Source: Sulfuritalea sp.
GTDB taxonomy: Bacteria > Pseudomonadota > Gammaproteobacteria > Burkholderiales > Rhodocyclaceae
Reading direction: 5' to 3'
Assembly (NCBI GenBank): GCA_016710465.1
Contig: JADJVS010000016.1
Span: forward strand, 1-64,000
Length of the DNA: 64,000 bases
A program made the translations under genes and the position numbers. This document shows, in pieces, positions 18,054-25,399 of this stretch (position 1 is its first letter; each line of letters begins with the position of its first letter). The notes beneath the pieces are model-generated. The model saw nothing but the letters and a program-made list of their open reading frames with translations, did not search any database and was not told the origin of the DNA.

Positions 18054-18759
18054 ACACCTCATCGACGCCAACGGACTACACAGCTTCTACGGCGTCAGCC
18101 ATATCCTGCACGGCGTCGATTTCACCGTAAGGAAGGGCGAGACCATCGGCCTCATGGGACGCAACGGCATGGGCAAGACCACGCTGATCAAGACCATGCT
18201 CGGCCTGGTGCGGCCGCGCCAGGGCAGCGTGCGCGTGCGCGGCGTCGACATGACCCATGCCGCCCCGCACGCCATCGCGCGCAAGGGCATCGCCTACGTT
18301 CCCGAAGGCCGCGGCATCTTTCCCAACCTCTCCGTGCGCGAGAACCTGATCATGGCCGCGCGCCCGGGCATCGACGGCCGCCGCGAATGGGATTTCGACC
18401 GCGTGCTGCATACCTTTCCGCGCATCGGCGAACGCCTCAACAACGGCGGCGCGCAGCTTTCCGGCGGTGAACAGCAGATGCTGACCATCGGTCGCGCCCT
18501 GATGACCAATCCCGACCTGCTGATCCTCGACGAGGCCACCGAAGGACTGGCGCCGCTGATCGCGAAAGAGATCTGGAGCATCATCAAGACCATCCGCGCC
18601 TCGGGCATCGCCACCGTGATCGTGGACAAGAACTACGCCGCCGTCATGGCACTGTCGAATCGCAGCGTGGTGCTGGTGAAGGGCAGGGTGGTGTTCGCCG
18701 GCGAGTCGTCCGAGCTTGCCGGCAACCAGGAGTTGATGCACCGCTTCCTCGGCGTCTGA
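18046..18759 (+). CDS. ABC importer ATPase, LivF type
   Basis: A 237-residue ATPase with Walker A GRNGMGKTT, signature LSGGEQQMLTIGRAL and Walker B LLILDEATEGLAP. GIAYVPEGRGIFPNLSVREN is typical of LivF. ATG 18046 lies inside the livG end (eight-base overlap), and the next gene starts four bases after the stop. In the place of the usual H-loop histidine it reads VIVDKNYAAVMAL, which differs from the common VEQN/VEHD; ATP switching might be altered. Confidence 0.89.
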   Translation: MSEHLIDANGLHSFYGVSHILHGVDFTVRKGETIGLMGRNGMGKTTLIKTMLGLVRPRQGSVRVRGVDMTHAAPHAIARKGIAYVPEGRGIFPNLSVRENLIMAARPGIDGRREWDFDRVLHTFPRIGERLNNGGAQLSGGEQQMLTIGRALMTNPDLLILDEATEGLAPLIAKEIWSIIKTIRASGIATVIVDKNYAAVMALSNRSVVLVKGRVVFAGESSELAGNQELMHRFLGV

Positions 18760-18762
18760 ACC

Positions 18763-19563
18763 ATGCACTCCGGTTTCCTCAACGCCGGCGGCCACCGCCT
18801 CGAATACCACCTGATTCCCGCGCACCAGATCAACCGCCCGACCCTGGTGTTGCTGCACGAAGGACTCGGCTCGGTGGCGATGTGGCGCGACTTCCCCTCA
18901 CGCCTCGCCGCCGTCACGGGCTGCCGCACGCTGGTCTATTCACGCTACGGCTACGGCCAGTCGGATTTGCTTGAAGCGCCCTTCGGTACCGACTATATGC
19001 ACCGTGAAGGGCGTGAAACCTTGTCCGAAGTGCTCGCGGCGCTGGAGATCGAAAGCCCCGTCCTCATTGGCCATTCCGACGGCGCCTCGATCGCCCTGTT
19101 GCATGCCGGGGCCGGTCATCCAGTGGCGGGCGTGGTGGTGATGGCACCGCACTGCTTCGTCGAGGACATCTCGATCAGCAGCATCGCCGCGGCCAGGGTC
19201 GCCTTCGAAACCACCGACCTGCCGGCCAAGCTGGGCAAGTACCACCGTGACGTAAACCGGACCTTCCGGGGCTGGAATGACATCTGGCTGCATCCGGATT
19301 TCCGCGCCTGGAACATCGAGGATTGCCTGCCCGGCATCCGCTGCCCGATCCTGGCGATTCAGGGCGAGGACGACGAGTACGGCAGCATGGCGCAGATCGA
19401 GGCGATCGTCGCCGGTGCGCGCAATTCGCCCAGTGTCGAACTGCTCAGGCTTGCCGACTGCCGCCATTCGGCGCACAAGGATCAGACGGTGGCGGTGATC
19501 GAGGCGATCAACCGATTCGTCGAGAACCTCGATCTCGCCGTCCCGTCAGCACAGACTCCTTGA
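18763..19563 (+). CDS. Alpha/beta-fold hydrolase
   Basis: A 266-residue hydrolase. The nucleophile elbow is GHSDGAS near residue 107, the acid is likely in QGEDDEYG near 205, and the histidine is in CRHSAHKD near 233; LLHEGLGSVAMW supplies the oxyanion loop. It starts four bases after the importer, so it is probably in the same transcript. The fold fits an ester, lactone or ring-cleavage-product hydrolase; the substrate cannot be read from the sequence. Confidence 0.82.
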   Translation: MHSGFLNAGGHRLEYHLIPAHQINRPTLVLLHEGLGSVAMWRDFPSRLAAVTGCRTLVYSRYGYGQSDLLEAPFGTDYMHREGRETLSEVLAALEIESPVLIGHSDGASIALLHAGAGHPVAGVVVMAPHCFVEDISISSIAAARVAFETTDLPAKLGKYHRDVNRTFRGWNDIWLHPDFRAWNIEDCLPGIRCPILAIQGEDDEYGSMAQIEAIVAGARNSPSVELLRLADCRHSAHKDQTVAVIEAINRFVENLDLAVPSAQTP

Positions 19564-19638
19564 GTTTTCGGCAGACCGCAGTCTTGTCAGGCACCCGAAC
19601 TTTCTTCTTCATAGCCGACGTCCGATCGAGAATACGCG

Positions 19639-19857
19639 CTAGGTGCGCTGCTCGATCAGCACCACCCGCTGGCCTTTGAGCCGGTCCGCGATCGCCGCAT
19701 CGTCCTTGGCCAGTTTGCCGGCATTGTGTGTTTCGGCTGCCTGAACGCTGACCTGACACCCCATGGCTTCCAGGCAGTGTGCGACGGCGGCCACGATATG
19801 CCCCTTGCCAGAATGATCCGGACCGCTTACGGTAATCATGACGGACTCTTTCAACAT
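19639..19857 (-). CDS. Small P-loop-like protein (72 aa)
   Basis: A 72-residue protein starting at ATG 19857, preceded on its strand by GAGGAG at good spacing. Near the N-terminus VSGPDHSGKGH resembles a Walker A loop (GxxxxGK) but has Gly-His in place of Ser/Thr after the lysine. It has no Walker B and is much shorter than a nucleotide kinase; it may be a truncated or minimal phosphoribulokinase/ATPase relative. No family is recognised with confidence. It converges with the hydrolase gene. Confidence 0.5.
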   Translation of the reverse strand: MLKESVMITVSGPDHSGKGHIVAAVAHCLEAMGCQVSVQAAETHNAGKLAKDDAAIADRLKGQRVVLIEQRT

Positions 19858-20102
19858 GGCCAAGCTCCTCAAATTGATAGTTGAACCTGAATACACGGCA
19901 GCTTCGTTGGCTGCTTCTGGCTGGGGACTGGCTGATGACAATCGCAACACAGCCGGGTGTCCCTGCTCGCCCTTGAGCGGAAACTGCCAAGCCGGGAAAG
20001 TGGATGTCCTATGCCGAGCTTGCTGGTCTTTACGTCGAACAGCGCACCAAGCATCCGGTGCGGCCACTTTATTGGCAGTTCGGCGAACAGGATAATCTTA
20101 CT

Positions 20103-20235
20103 GCCCGATGCCGCTGCGCTCCATGGGGCTTCGACCATATTCTTGGTAGCGCTGATGCGAGCAGTGCCGTACGTCGAAGGCCGGGATATCCCTCGACAGC
20201 GGCGGCAGATCAAAGCCCAGCGAGACAATTGAGGC
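20103..20235 (-). pseudogene. Remnant of a LysR-type regulator C-terminus
   Basis: On the minus strand the text reads LPPLSRDIPAFDVRHCSHQR then YQEYGRSPMER and a stop. This matches the end of the intact LysR regulator at 21405-22307 (LPLPVDIPAFDVRQCWHERY) at 15 or so aligned positions. Nothing of the DNA-binding or upper effector domain is present, so this is a fragment left from a second regulator copy. The surrounding 19.86-20.24 kb contains no other recognisable gene. Confidence 0.5.
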
Positions 20236-20243
20236 CAAGCAGT

Positions 20244-21239
20244 TCAAATTACGCGCTTAAAGCGTTGGATGAACTTCTTCGATATTCCAAGAACGAGCAA
20301 CGCAACCTCTTCAAGAGCGGGTTGCGTGAGCTCATCAACAGGAATGCGATAGTCCTCCGATCCAAGACGCTGAATATTGGTTATCCGAAGGCGCATATCG
20401 CCTGTGGTGTAGTCTCCAATAAGAAGGAGACTGGCACGTACCTCGCGTTTGATTGCAAATCGGCAGCGAGCGACACGCCCAAGATTGTTTTTGAACTCGG
20501 TGACGTCCGCGATCAACCCATTGTCGTGCAACGATCTGGCAAACAACTCGATTCGTGGTGGTTCTCGTTCCACAATGATCGGATCTGTTCCCGTCAGTGT
20601 GTAGCTCAGCGTAACGCGCTCAAGCAGCCGATCGTCTGTCGCTCCAGGGACCAATCGGAAGTCGGTAAAGCCTTCCTTCCAGGTGAGCGCATCGAATTTC
20701 GCCAGATCGCTGAGGATATAAGCGCCCGGATAGTCGGGCTTGAGCACATTGACCTGCTTGGTGAAATCACACAAGTAGGCATAGGCATTTGAAAGGGCTT
20801 TGCTGAGCGCGGCCTTTTGTTGCTGCTGCATGCCGGATTGCTTGGCCTCGCTTGCCAGTTTCTCGGCGGCCTGCTGCTTGAGCCGGATAAGCAGGCTGCT
20901 ACCTGAATCGAGTTCCGCGGAAGCCGACGTCGTCTCGGGTGGGGCGGGTTGCGGACTGGAGGCAGGCCGTTCCTCGCTCAGGGCCTTTGGTGGCAGTGCC
21001 GCAGCCTTGCCAATCGGGGATACCGGTGAACTTGCAACAACTATAAACAGATAGCGATCGCCACAGTTTGGACAATAGCCTGGCGAACCGATCTCCGGCC
21101 CTTTCGATACCTGTTTGCATCCGGAGCAGGTAATCGAAAATTCGGCAGGTGAAACCTGGCAGACGGGACATTTGGTCGAATCAATCCCAGTTAACGGGTT
21201 GCTGGAACCGCATGCTCGGCACCTGTAGATGTCGGCCAT
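20244..21239 (-). CDS. Hypothetical protein with N-terminal zinc ribbons (331 aa)
   Basis: The first 62 residues hold three CxxC pairs and a fourth in YCPNCGDRY: MADIYRCRACGSSN, KCPVCQVS, ITCSGCKQ. That is two zinc-ribbon folds. A proline- and alanine-rich linker (about 72-110) follows, then a Gln/Lys/Ala-rich helix (KQQAAEKLASEAKQSGMQQQ), then a compact C-terminal domain of about 190 residues with no motif I know. Base composition is less GC-rich than the catabolic genes. It may recognise nucleic acid or protein through the ribbons, but function is unknown. Confidence 0.65.
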   Translation of the reverse strand: MADIYRCRACGSSNPLTGIDSTKCPVCQVSPAEFSITCSGCKQVSKGPEIGSPGYCPNCGDRYLFIVVASSPVSPIGKAAALPPKALSEERPASSPQPAPPETTSASAELDSGSSLLIRLKQQAAEKLASEAKQSGMQQQQKAALSKALSNAYAYLCDFTKQVNVLKPDYPGAYILSDLAKFDALTWKEGFTDFRLVPGATDDRLLERVTLSYTLTGTDPIIVEREPPRIELFARSLHDNGLIADVTEFKNNLGRVARCRFAIKREVRASLLLIGDYTTGDMRLRITNIQRLGSEDYRIPVDELTQPALEEVALLVLGISKKFIQRFKRVI

Positions 21240-21404
21240 AATTTGAGAAGCACTATCGGCAAGTAGACAAAGATATTTTACTTTACTCGACTTGCCCGGC
21301 GGCCAGGTTGCATTGACTCTATGGCATCCATGGTCTTTATCAGAGTGCAGCTTGTTCGACCGCAGCGCTGTACAGCAGCCAGATTGGTTCCGACTTTCTG
21401 GGAG

Positions 21405-22307
21405 CTACATGCCGAATAGCTCGGTGAACTGCTGGCGGAGCCAGCGGTGGCCGGGGTCGTCGTGGTAGCGCTCGTGCCAGCACTGGCGGACGTCGAAGGC
21501 CGGGATGTCCACCGGCAGCGGCAGCAGCTTGACCGCATCCTGCGGCGAGATCTGGCTGCCCACGCTGTGCGGGACGATGGCGATCAACTCGCTGGCGGCG
21601 ACGATGCTGGGCAGCACGAGGAAGTTCTGCACCCGCAGCGCGATGCGGTCTTCCAGGCCGCGGGCGACCAGGGTGCGTTCGATGATGCCGTGGCCGGTGC
21701 CGCCGGGCATGGCGATGGCATGGCTGGCGGCGGCGAACTGGCGCGCCGTGAGGCGCGTGCCTATGCTCGGGTGTTCGCGGCTGACGATGCAGACATAGCG
21801 GTCACGGAACAGGCGCTGCTGGTAAAAGCCGGCATCGAAATCCGGCAGGTTGCCGATGGTCAGGTCGGCCACGCCGCTGCGCAATGCCTCGCGTGCTTCA
21901 TCGGTGGAAAGAGCCAGGGTGCGTAGGCGCACACGTGGCGCGATGCCGTTCAGGCGCGCCAGCAGCCGTGGCAGAAAGAAGGCCTCGCCGAGGTCGGTGA
22001 TATGCACGGCGAAATCGCGCTCGGAGGTGGTGGGGTCGAAACCGTGGGGCGCCGCCAGAGATGTGCTTATTGTCCCCAGCGCGCTACGGATCGGTTCGGC
22101 TATGGAAGCGGCGTAAGGCGTCGGCACCACGCCATTGGCGAGGCGCACGAAGAGCCGGTCGCCGGTGCGCTTGCGCAGGCGCGCGAGGGCGTTGCTTACC
22201 GCCGGCTGGGATAGTTCAAGCCGGGCGGCGGCGCGGCTGATCGAGCCCTCGCTCAGCACCGCATCGAAGACCACCAGCAGGTTGAGATCGAAATCCTTGA
22301 TATTCAT
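21405..22307 (-). CDS. LysR-family transcriptional regulator
   Basis: A 300-residue regulator. The helix-turn-helix spans about residues 6-65 (FDLNLLVVFDAVLSEGSISR then LSQPAVSNALARLRKR), and the rest is the effector-binding domain. It is divergent from the ligase/monooxygenase cluster that begins at 22415, with a 107-base shared control region containing a GTGAATG/CATTCAC inverted repeat. Control of that cluster in response to an aromatic acid or its CoA ester is likely. Confidence 0.88.
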   Translation of the reverse strand: MNIKDFDLNLLVVFDAVLSEGSISRAAARLELSQPAVSNALARLRKRTGDRLFVRLANGVVPTPYAASIAEPIRSALGTISTSLAAPHGFDPTTSERDFAVHITDLGEAFFLPRLLARLNGIAPRVRLRTLALSTDEAREALRSGVADLTIGNLPDFDAGFYQQRLFRDRYVCIVSREHPSIGTRLTARQFAAASHAIAMPGGTGHGIIERTLVARGLEDRIALRVQNFLVLPSIVAASELIAIVPHSVGSQISPQDAVKLLPLPVDIPAFDVRQCWHERYHDDPGHRWLRQQFTELFGM

Positions 22308-22310
22308 GGT

Positions 22311-22338
22311 GTGAATGGATTGTATTCATGTCATTCAC
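22311..22338. promoter_or_regulatory. Candidate LysR operator
   Basis: GTGAATG (22311-22317) and CATTCAC (22332-22338) form a perfect 7-base inverted repeat with a 14-base centre, directly upstream of the lysR start and facing the divergent ligase gene. This placement suits a LysR recognition site. Confidence 0.5.
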
Positions 22339-22414
22339 TATACGCAAACCCGCTTTTGTCCTAGAGTGACGTGATCAGAAGGCGGGATAACCCGGTACAA
22401 ACGAGGAGACAAGC

Positions 22415-24067
22415 ATGCTCGAAGGCTGCGTGCCCTGGCCCGCCGACGTGGCGGCCAACTACCGCCAGCGCGGCTGGTGGGAGGGCATCACGATTCCGCA
22501 ACTCCTGGAGCGCACGGCCGCGCGGCTTCCGGACAAGACGGCGCTGGTCAGCGGCGATCTGCGCCTGAGCTACGCCGATCTGGTCGCCGGCTCGCGCCGC
22601 CTTGCCTGCGGCTTCCTCGACGCCGGCATCAAGGCGCGGGACCGCGTGGTGCTGCAACTGCCCAACGGCCCCGAATTCGTCTTCGCCTATTTCGCCCTGA
22701 CGCGCATCGGCGCGATTCCGGTGATGGCGCTGCGCGCGCACCGCCACAGCGAGGTCCGCCATTTCCTCACGGCCTCGGGCGCCACGGCCTACGTCATTCC
22801 CGACCGTCTGGGCAGCTTCGATTACCGCGAGATGGCGCGCGAAGTCGGCTCCGACGCGACGGCCTTGCGCCATGTTTTTGTCGCCGGCGAGCCGGGCGCG
22901 GGGCAGATCGACCTGCGCGCGATGATCGCCGCGCCGCTGTCGGATACCGCCGTCGCGGCGCGGCTGGCGGACCACGATCCCGATCCGGCGGACGTCACCA
23001 CCATGCTGCTTTCGGGCGGCACGACCTCGCTGTCAAAGCTGATTCCGCGCACCCACGAGGATTACGTGCTCAATGCGCGGCTGTGCGGCAAGGCAGGCGG
23101 CTTTGACGAGGCCACGGTATTCATGGCCATCCTGCCGCTGGGGCACAACTACAACCTGGCTTCGCCGGGCATGCTCGGCTGCTTCTATTACGGCGGCACG
23201 GTGGTGCTGGCGCCCTCGGGCGACGCGGCCGAGGTGTTTTCGCTGGTGCAGCGCGAGAAGGTCAGCGTGATCGCTGCCGTGGTGCCGCTGATCTCGAACT
23301 GGCTGAATTCGCCGGTTCCTGACGGCTACGATTTGTCGTCGCTGAAGGTGATCCAGAACGGCGGCGCGCGCCTGGCGCCCGAGCTGCGCGGGCGCATGCG
23401 CGAGCGCTTCGACTGCATCGCCCAGGAAATCTACGGCACGGCCGAGGGCCTGATCAACATGGTGCCGCTGGATGCGCCGGAAGACATGCTGCTCACCAGC
23501 TCCGGTGTGCCGGTCTGCGAAGACGACGAGATCAAGGTGCTGGACGACGACGGCAAGGAAGTGCCCGACGGCGAGCCCGGCGAACTGGTGACGCGCGGGC
23601 CGTATACGATCCGAGGCTACTACAAGGCGCCGGAAAAGCAGGCCGAGGCCTTCACGCCCGACGGCTTCTATCGCATGGGCGACATCGTGCGCAAACAGGG
23701 TCGCCACGTGTTCACCGAAGGCCGGCGCAAGGACCTGATCAACCGCGGCGGCGAGAAGATCAGTTGCGAGGAGGTCGAGAACCTGATTTTCGGCCATCCC
23801 AAGGTCAAGGCCGTGACCCTGGTGGCAATGCCCGACCCGGTGTTCGGCGAAAAGGCCTGCGCTTTCGTCATCGTGAAAGACGGCGAGACCCTGGGCTTCG
23901 AGGAACTGATCGCCTTCCTGCGCGCGCAGAAGATCGCCAGCTTCAAGCTGCCGGAGCGGCTGGAGGTGGTGAGCCAGTTTCCGCTGAGTCCCGTCGGGAA
24001 GATCCTCAAGCGACACCTGCGCGAGATGATCGCGGCGAAGATCGAAACGGAAAAGGCCGGGGCATGA
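22415..24067 (+). CDS. Aryl acid-AMP/CoA ligase, EntE/SdgA-like
   Basis: A 550-residue adenylate-forming enzyme. The N-terminal WPADVAANYRQRGWWEG is typical of 2,3-dihydroxybenzoate- and salicylate-AMP ligases. LLSGGTTSLSKLIPRTHEDY, QEIYGTAEGLINM, YRMGDIVRK and the catalytic lysine in SPVGKILKRHLRE complete the set. The next gene, four bases overlapping, is a CoA-ester monooxygenase, so the enzyme probably activates salicylate or a 2-substituted benzoate for it. It may act as AMP ligase followed by transfer to CoA, or directly as CoA ligase. Confidence 0.78.
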   Translation: MLEGCVPWPADVAANYRQRGWWEGITIPQLLERTAARLPDKTALVSGDLRLSYADLVAGSRRLACGFLDAGIKARDRVVLQLPNGPEFVFAYFALTRIGAIPVMALRAHRHSEVRHFLTASGATAYVIPDRLGSFDYREMAREVGSDATALRHVFVAGEPGAGQIDLRAMIAAPLSDTAVAARLADHDPDPADVTTMLLSGGTTSLSKLIPRTHEDYVLNARLCGKAGGFDEATVFMAILPLGHNYNLASPGMLGCFYYGGTVVLAPSGDAAEVFSLVQREKVSVIAAVVPLISNWLNSPVPDGYDLSSLKVIQNGGARLAPELRGRMRERFDCIAQEIYGTAEGLINMVPLDAPEDMLLTSSGVPVCEDDEIKVLDDDGKEVPDGEPGELVTRGPYTIRGYYKAPEKQAEAFTPDGFYRMGDIVRKQGRHVFTEGRRKDLINRGGEKISCEEVENLIFGHPKVKAVTLVAMPDPVFGEKACAFVIVKDGETLGFEELIAFLRAQKIASFKLPERLEVVSQFPLSPVGKILKRHLREMIAAKIETEKAGA

Positions 24068-25215
24068 AAATACGCATCATCGGCGGCGGTCCCGCCGGGC
24101 TTTACTTCGCGGCGCTGATGAAACGCGAGAACCCGGCGCATGACGTCGTGGTCTTCGAACGCGGCCCGCGCGACGCGACCTGGGGCTTCGGCGTGGTGTT
24201 CTCCGATCGGGCGCTGGAGTTCCTGCGCGCCGACGACGAGCCGATGTACCAGTTGCTCATGCCGCTGATGGAGACCTGGCCCAACCTGACCATCGTGCAT
24301 AACGACACGCCGGTGCCGATCACCGGCAACGGTTTTGCCTCCATCGGCCGGCTGGAGTTGCTTGGCCGCCTGTATGCCCATGCCGAGTCGCTGGGCGTAA
24401 GCATCGAGTTCGACAGCGAGGTGACGTCGCTTGATGATCCGGCGCTAGCCGGGGCCGATCTGATAGTGGGCGCCAATGGCGCTTTTTCGTGGGTGCGCAA
24501 CGAGCACGAGACCGAATTCGGCACCGAGGCCGACATGCGACCCAACCGCTTCATCTGGTATGGCACCGGCAAGATTTTCGACAGCCTGTCGCTGACCTTC
24601 CGCGAGACCGAGCATGGCGTGTTCTGCGCCCATCATTACCGCTACAGCCCGACCATGAGCACCTTCCTGGTCGAGGTCACCGACGCGACCTGGCAGCGCG
24701 CCGGATTCGCCGGCATGGGTGAGGCGGAAACCATCCGCCACTGCGAGCAGGTGTTCGCCAGCGACCTGGAGGGCCAGCCCATCCTCTCCAACAAGTCCTG
24801 GTGGCGTCAGTTTCCGGCGGTCACCAACCGCCAATGGAGTTTCGGCAATGTCGTTCTGATGGGCGATGCGCTGCGTACCGCGCATTTCTCGATCGGCTCG
24901 GGCACTCGCCTGGCGATGGAGGATGCGATCGCCCTGTGGAAGGCCTTGCGCGACACCGACGGCGTGCCGCAGGCCCTGGCGCTTTACCGGGAACGCCGCC
25001 TGCCGCCGATGAGCAAGATTCTCGACGCCGCCAGCGCCAGCATCCGCTGGTACGAGCGCATGGACGAACTGATCCGGCTCTCGCCGGTTGATTTTGCCTA
25101 CAGCTACATGACCCGCACCGGGCGCGTGGACCACGAGGAAGTGGCGCGGCGCGACCCGAAACTGGCGGCGGCATGGGAGCGCGGCCACCCCGAAATCTTC
25201 GGCGCTTCGTATTGA
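24064..25215 (+). CDS. FAD monooxygenase, salicylyl-CoA 5-hydroxylase/anthraniloyl-CoA monooxygenase N-domain type
   Basis: A 383-residue flavoprotein hydroxylase. The FAD-binding GGGPAGLYFAALMKR at the start, WGFGVVFSDRALEFLRADD (a family marker), and VVLMGDALRTAHFSIGSG (GD motif) are visible. Enzymes of this group hydroxylate the C5 position of salicylyl-CoA or of anthraniloyl-CoA; in the latter the domain is fused to a reductase domain. Here it stands alone and the reductase is a separate gene 184 bases downstream. ATG 24064 overlaps the ligase stop. Confidence 0.82.
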   Translation: MKIRIIGGGPAGLYFAALMKRENPAHDVVVFERGPRDATWGFGVVFSDRALEFLRADDEPMYQLLMPLMETWPNLTIVHNDTPVPITGNGFASIGRLELLGRLYAHAESLGVSIEFDSEVTSLDDPALAGADLIVGANGAFSWVRNEHETEFGTEADMRPNRFIWYGTGKIFDSLSLTFRETEHGVFCAHHYRYSPTMSTFLVEVTDATWQRAGFAGMGEAETIRHCEQVFASDLEGQPILSNKSWWRQFPAVTNRQWSFGNVVLMGDALRTAHFSIGSGTRLAMEDAIALWKALRDTDGVPQALALYRERRLPPMSKILDAASASIRWYERMDELIRLSPVDFAYSYMTRTGRVDHEEVARRDPKLAAAWERGHPEIFGASY

Positions 25216-25232
25216 CGCTCCAATGGTTTGCA

Positions 25233-25255
25233 CGTAATGTATACAGTATCCATTA
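25233..25255. promoter_or_regulatory. Candidate operator ATGTATACAGTAT
   Basis: The gap before the reductase gene contains TAATGTATACAGTATCCATT. Its reverse complement shares ATACTGTAT-R-CATT with 46405-46419, upstream of trpB2 and xdhC. The near-palindromic TAC-GTA spacing is like GntR-family operators. The binding protein is unknown. Confidence 0.4.
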
Positions 25256-25277
25256 ACGAATCGCTCAAGTGTCAAGT

Positions 25278-25346
25278 CGTCATTCCGGCGAACGCCGGAA
25301 TCCAGAACCATCACAACACTGGACACCGGCTTTCGCCGGTGTGACG
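25278..25346. repeat. Dispersed palindromic repeat (CGTCATTCCGGCG type)
   Basis: Two hairpins, TTCCGGCG/CGCCGGAA (25283-25300, loop AA) and ACACCGGC/GCCGGTGT (25323-25342, loop TTTC), lie within an overall inverted repeat from CGTCA to TGACG with inner CCAG/CTGG. This organisation matches the common intergenic CGTCATTCC repeats of proteobacteria. It also could act as a transcription attenuator. Confidence 0.65.
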
Positions 25347-25399
25347 TCCTATTCAGAATTCAACGCCCGCCGATCGCCGGGCCATCAGGAGAAACTGCC

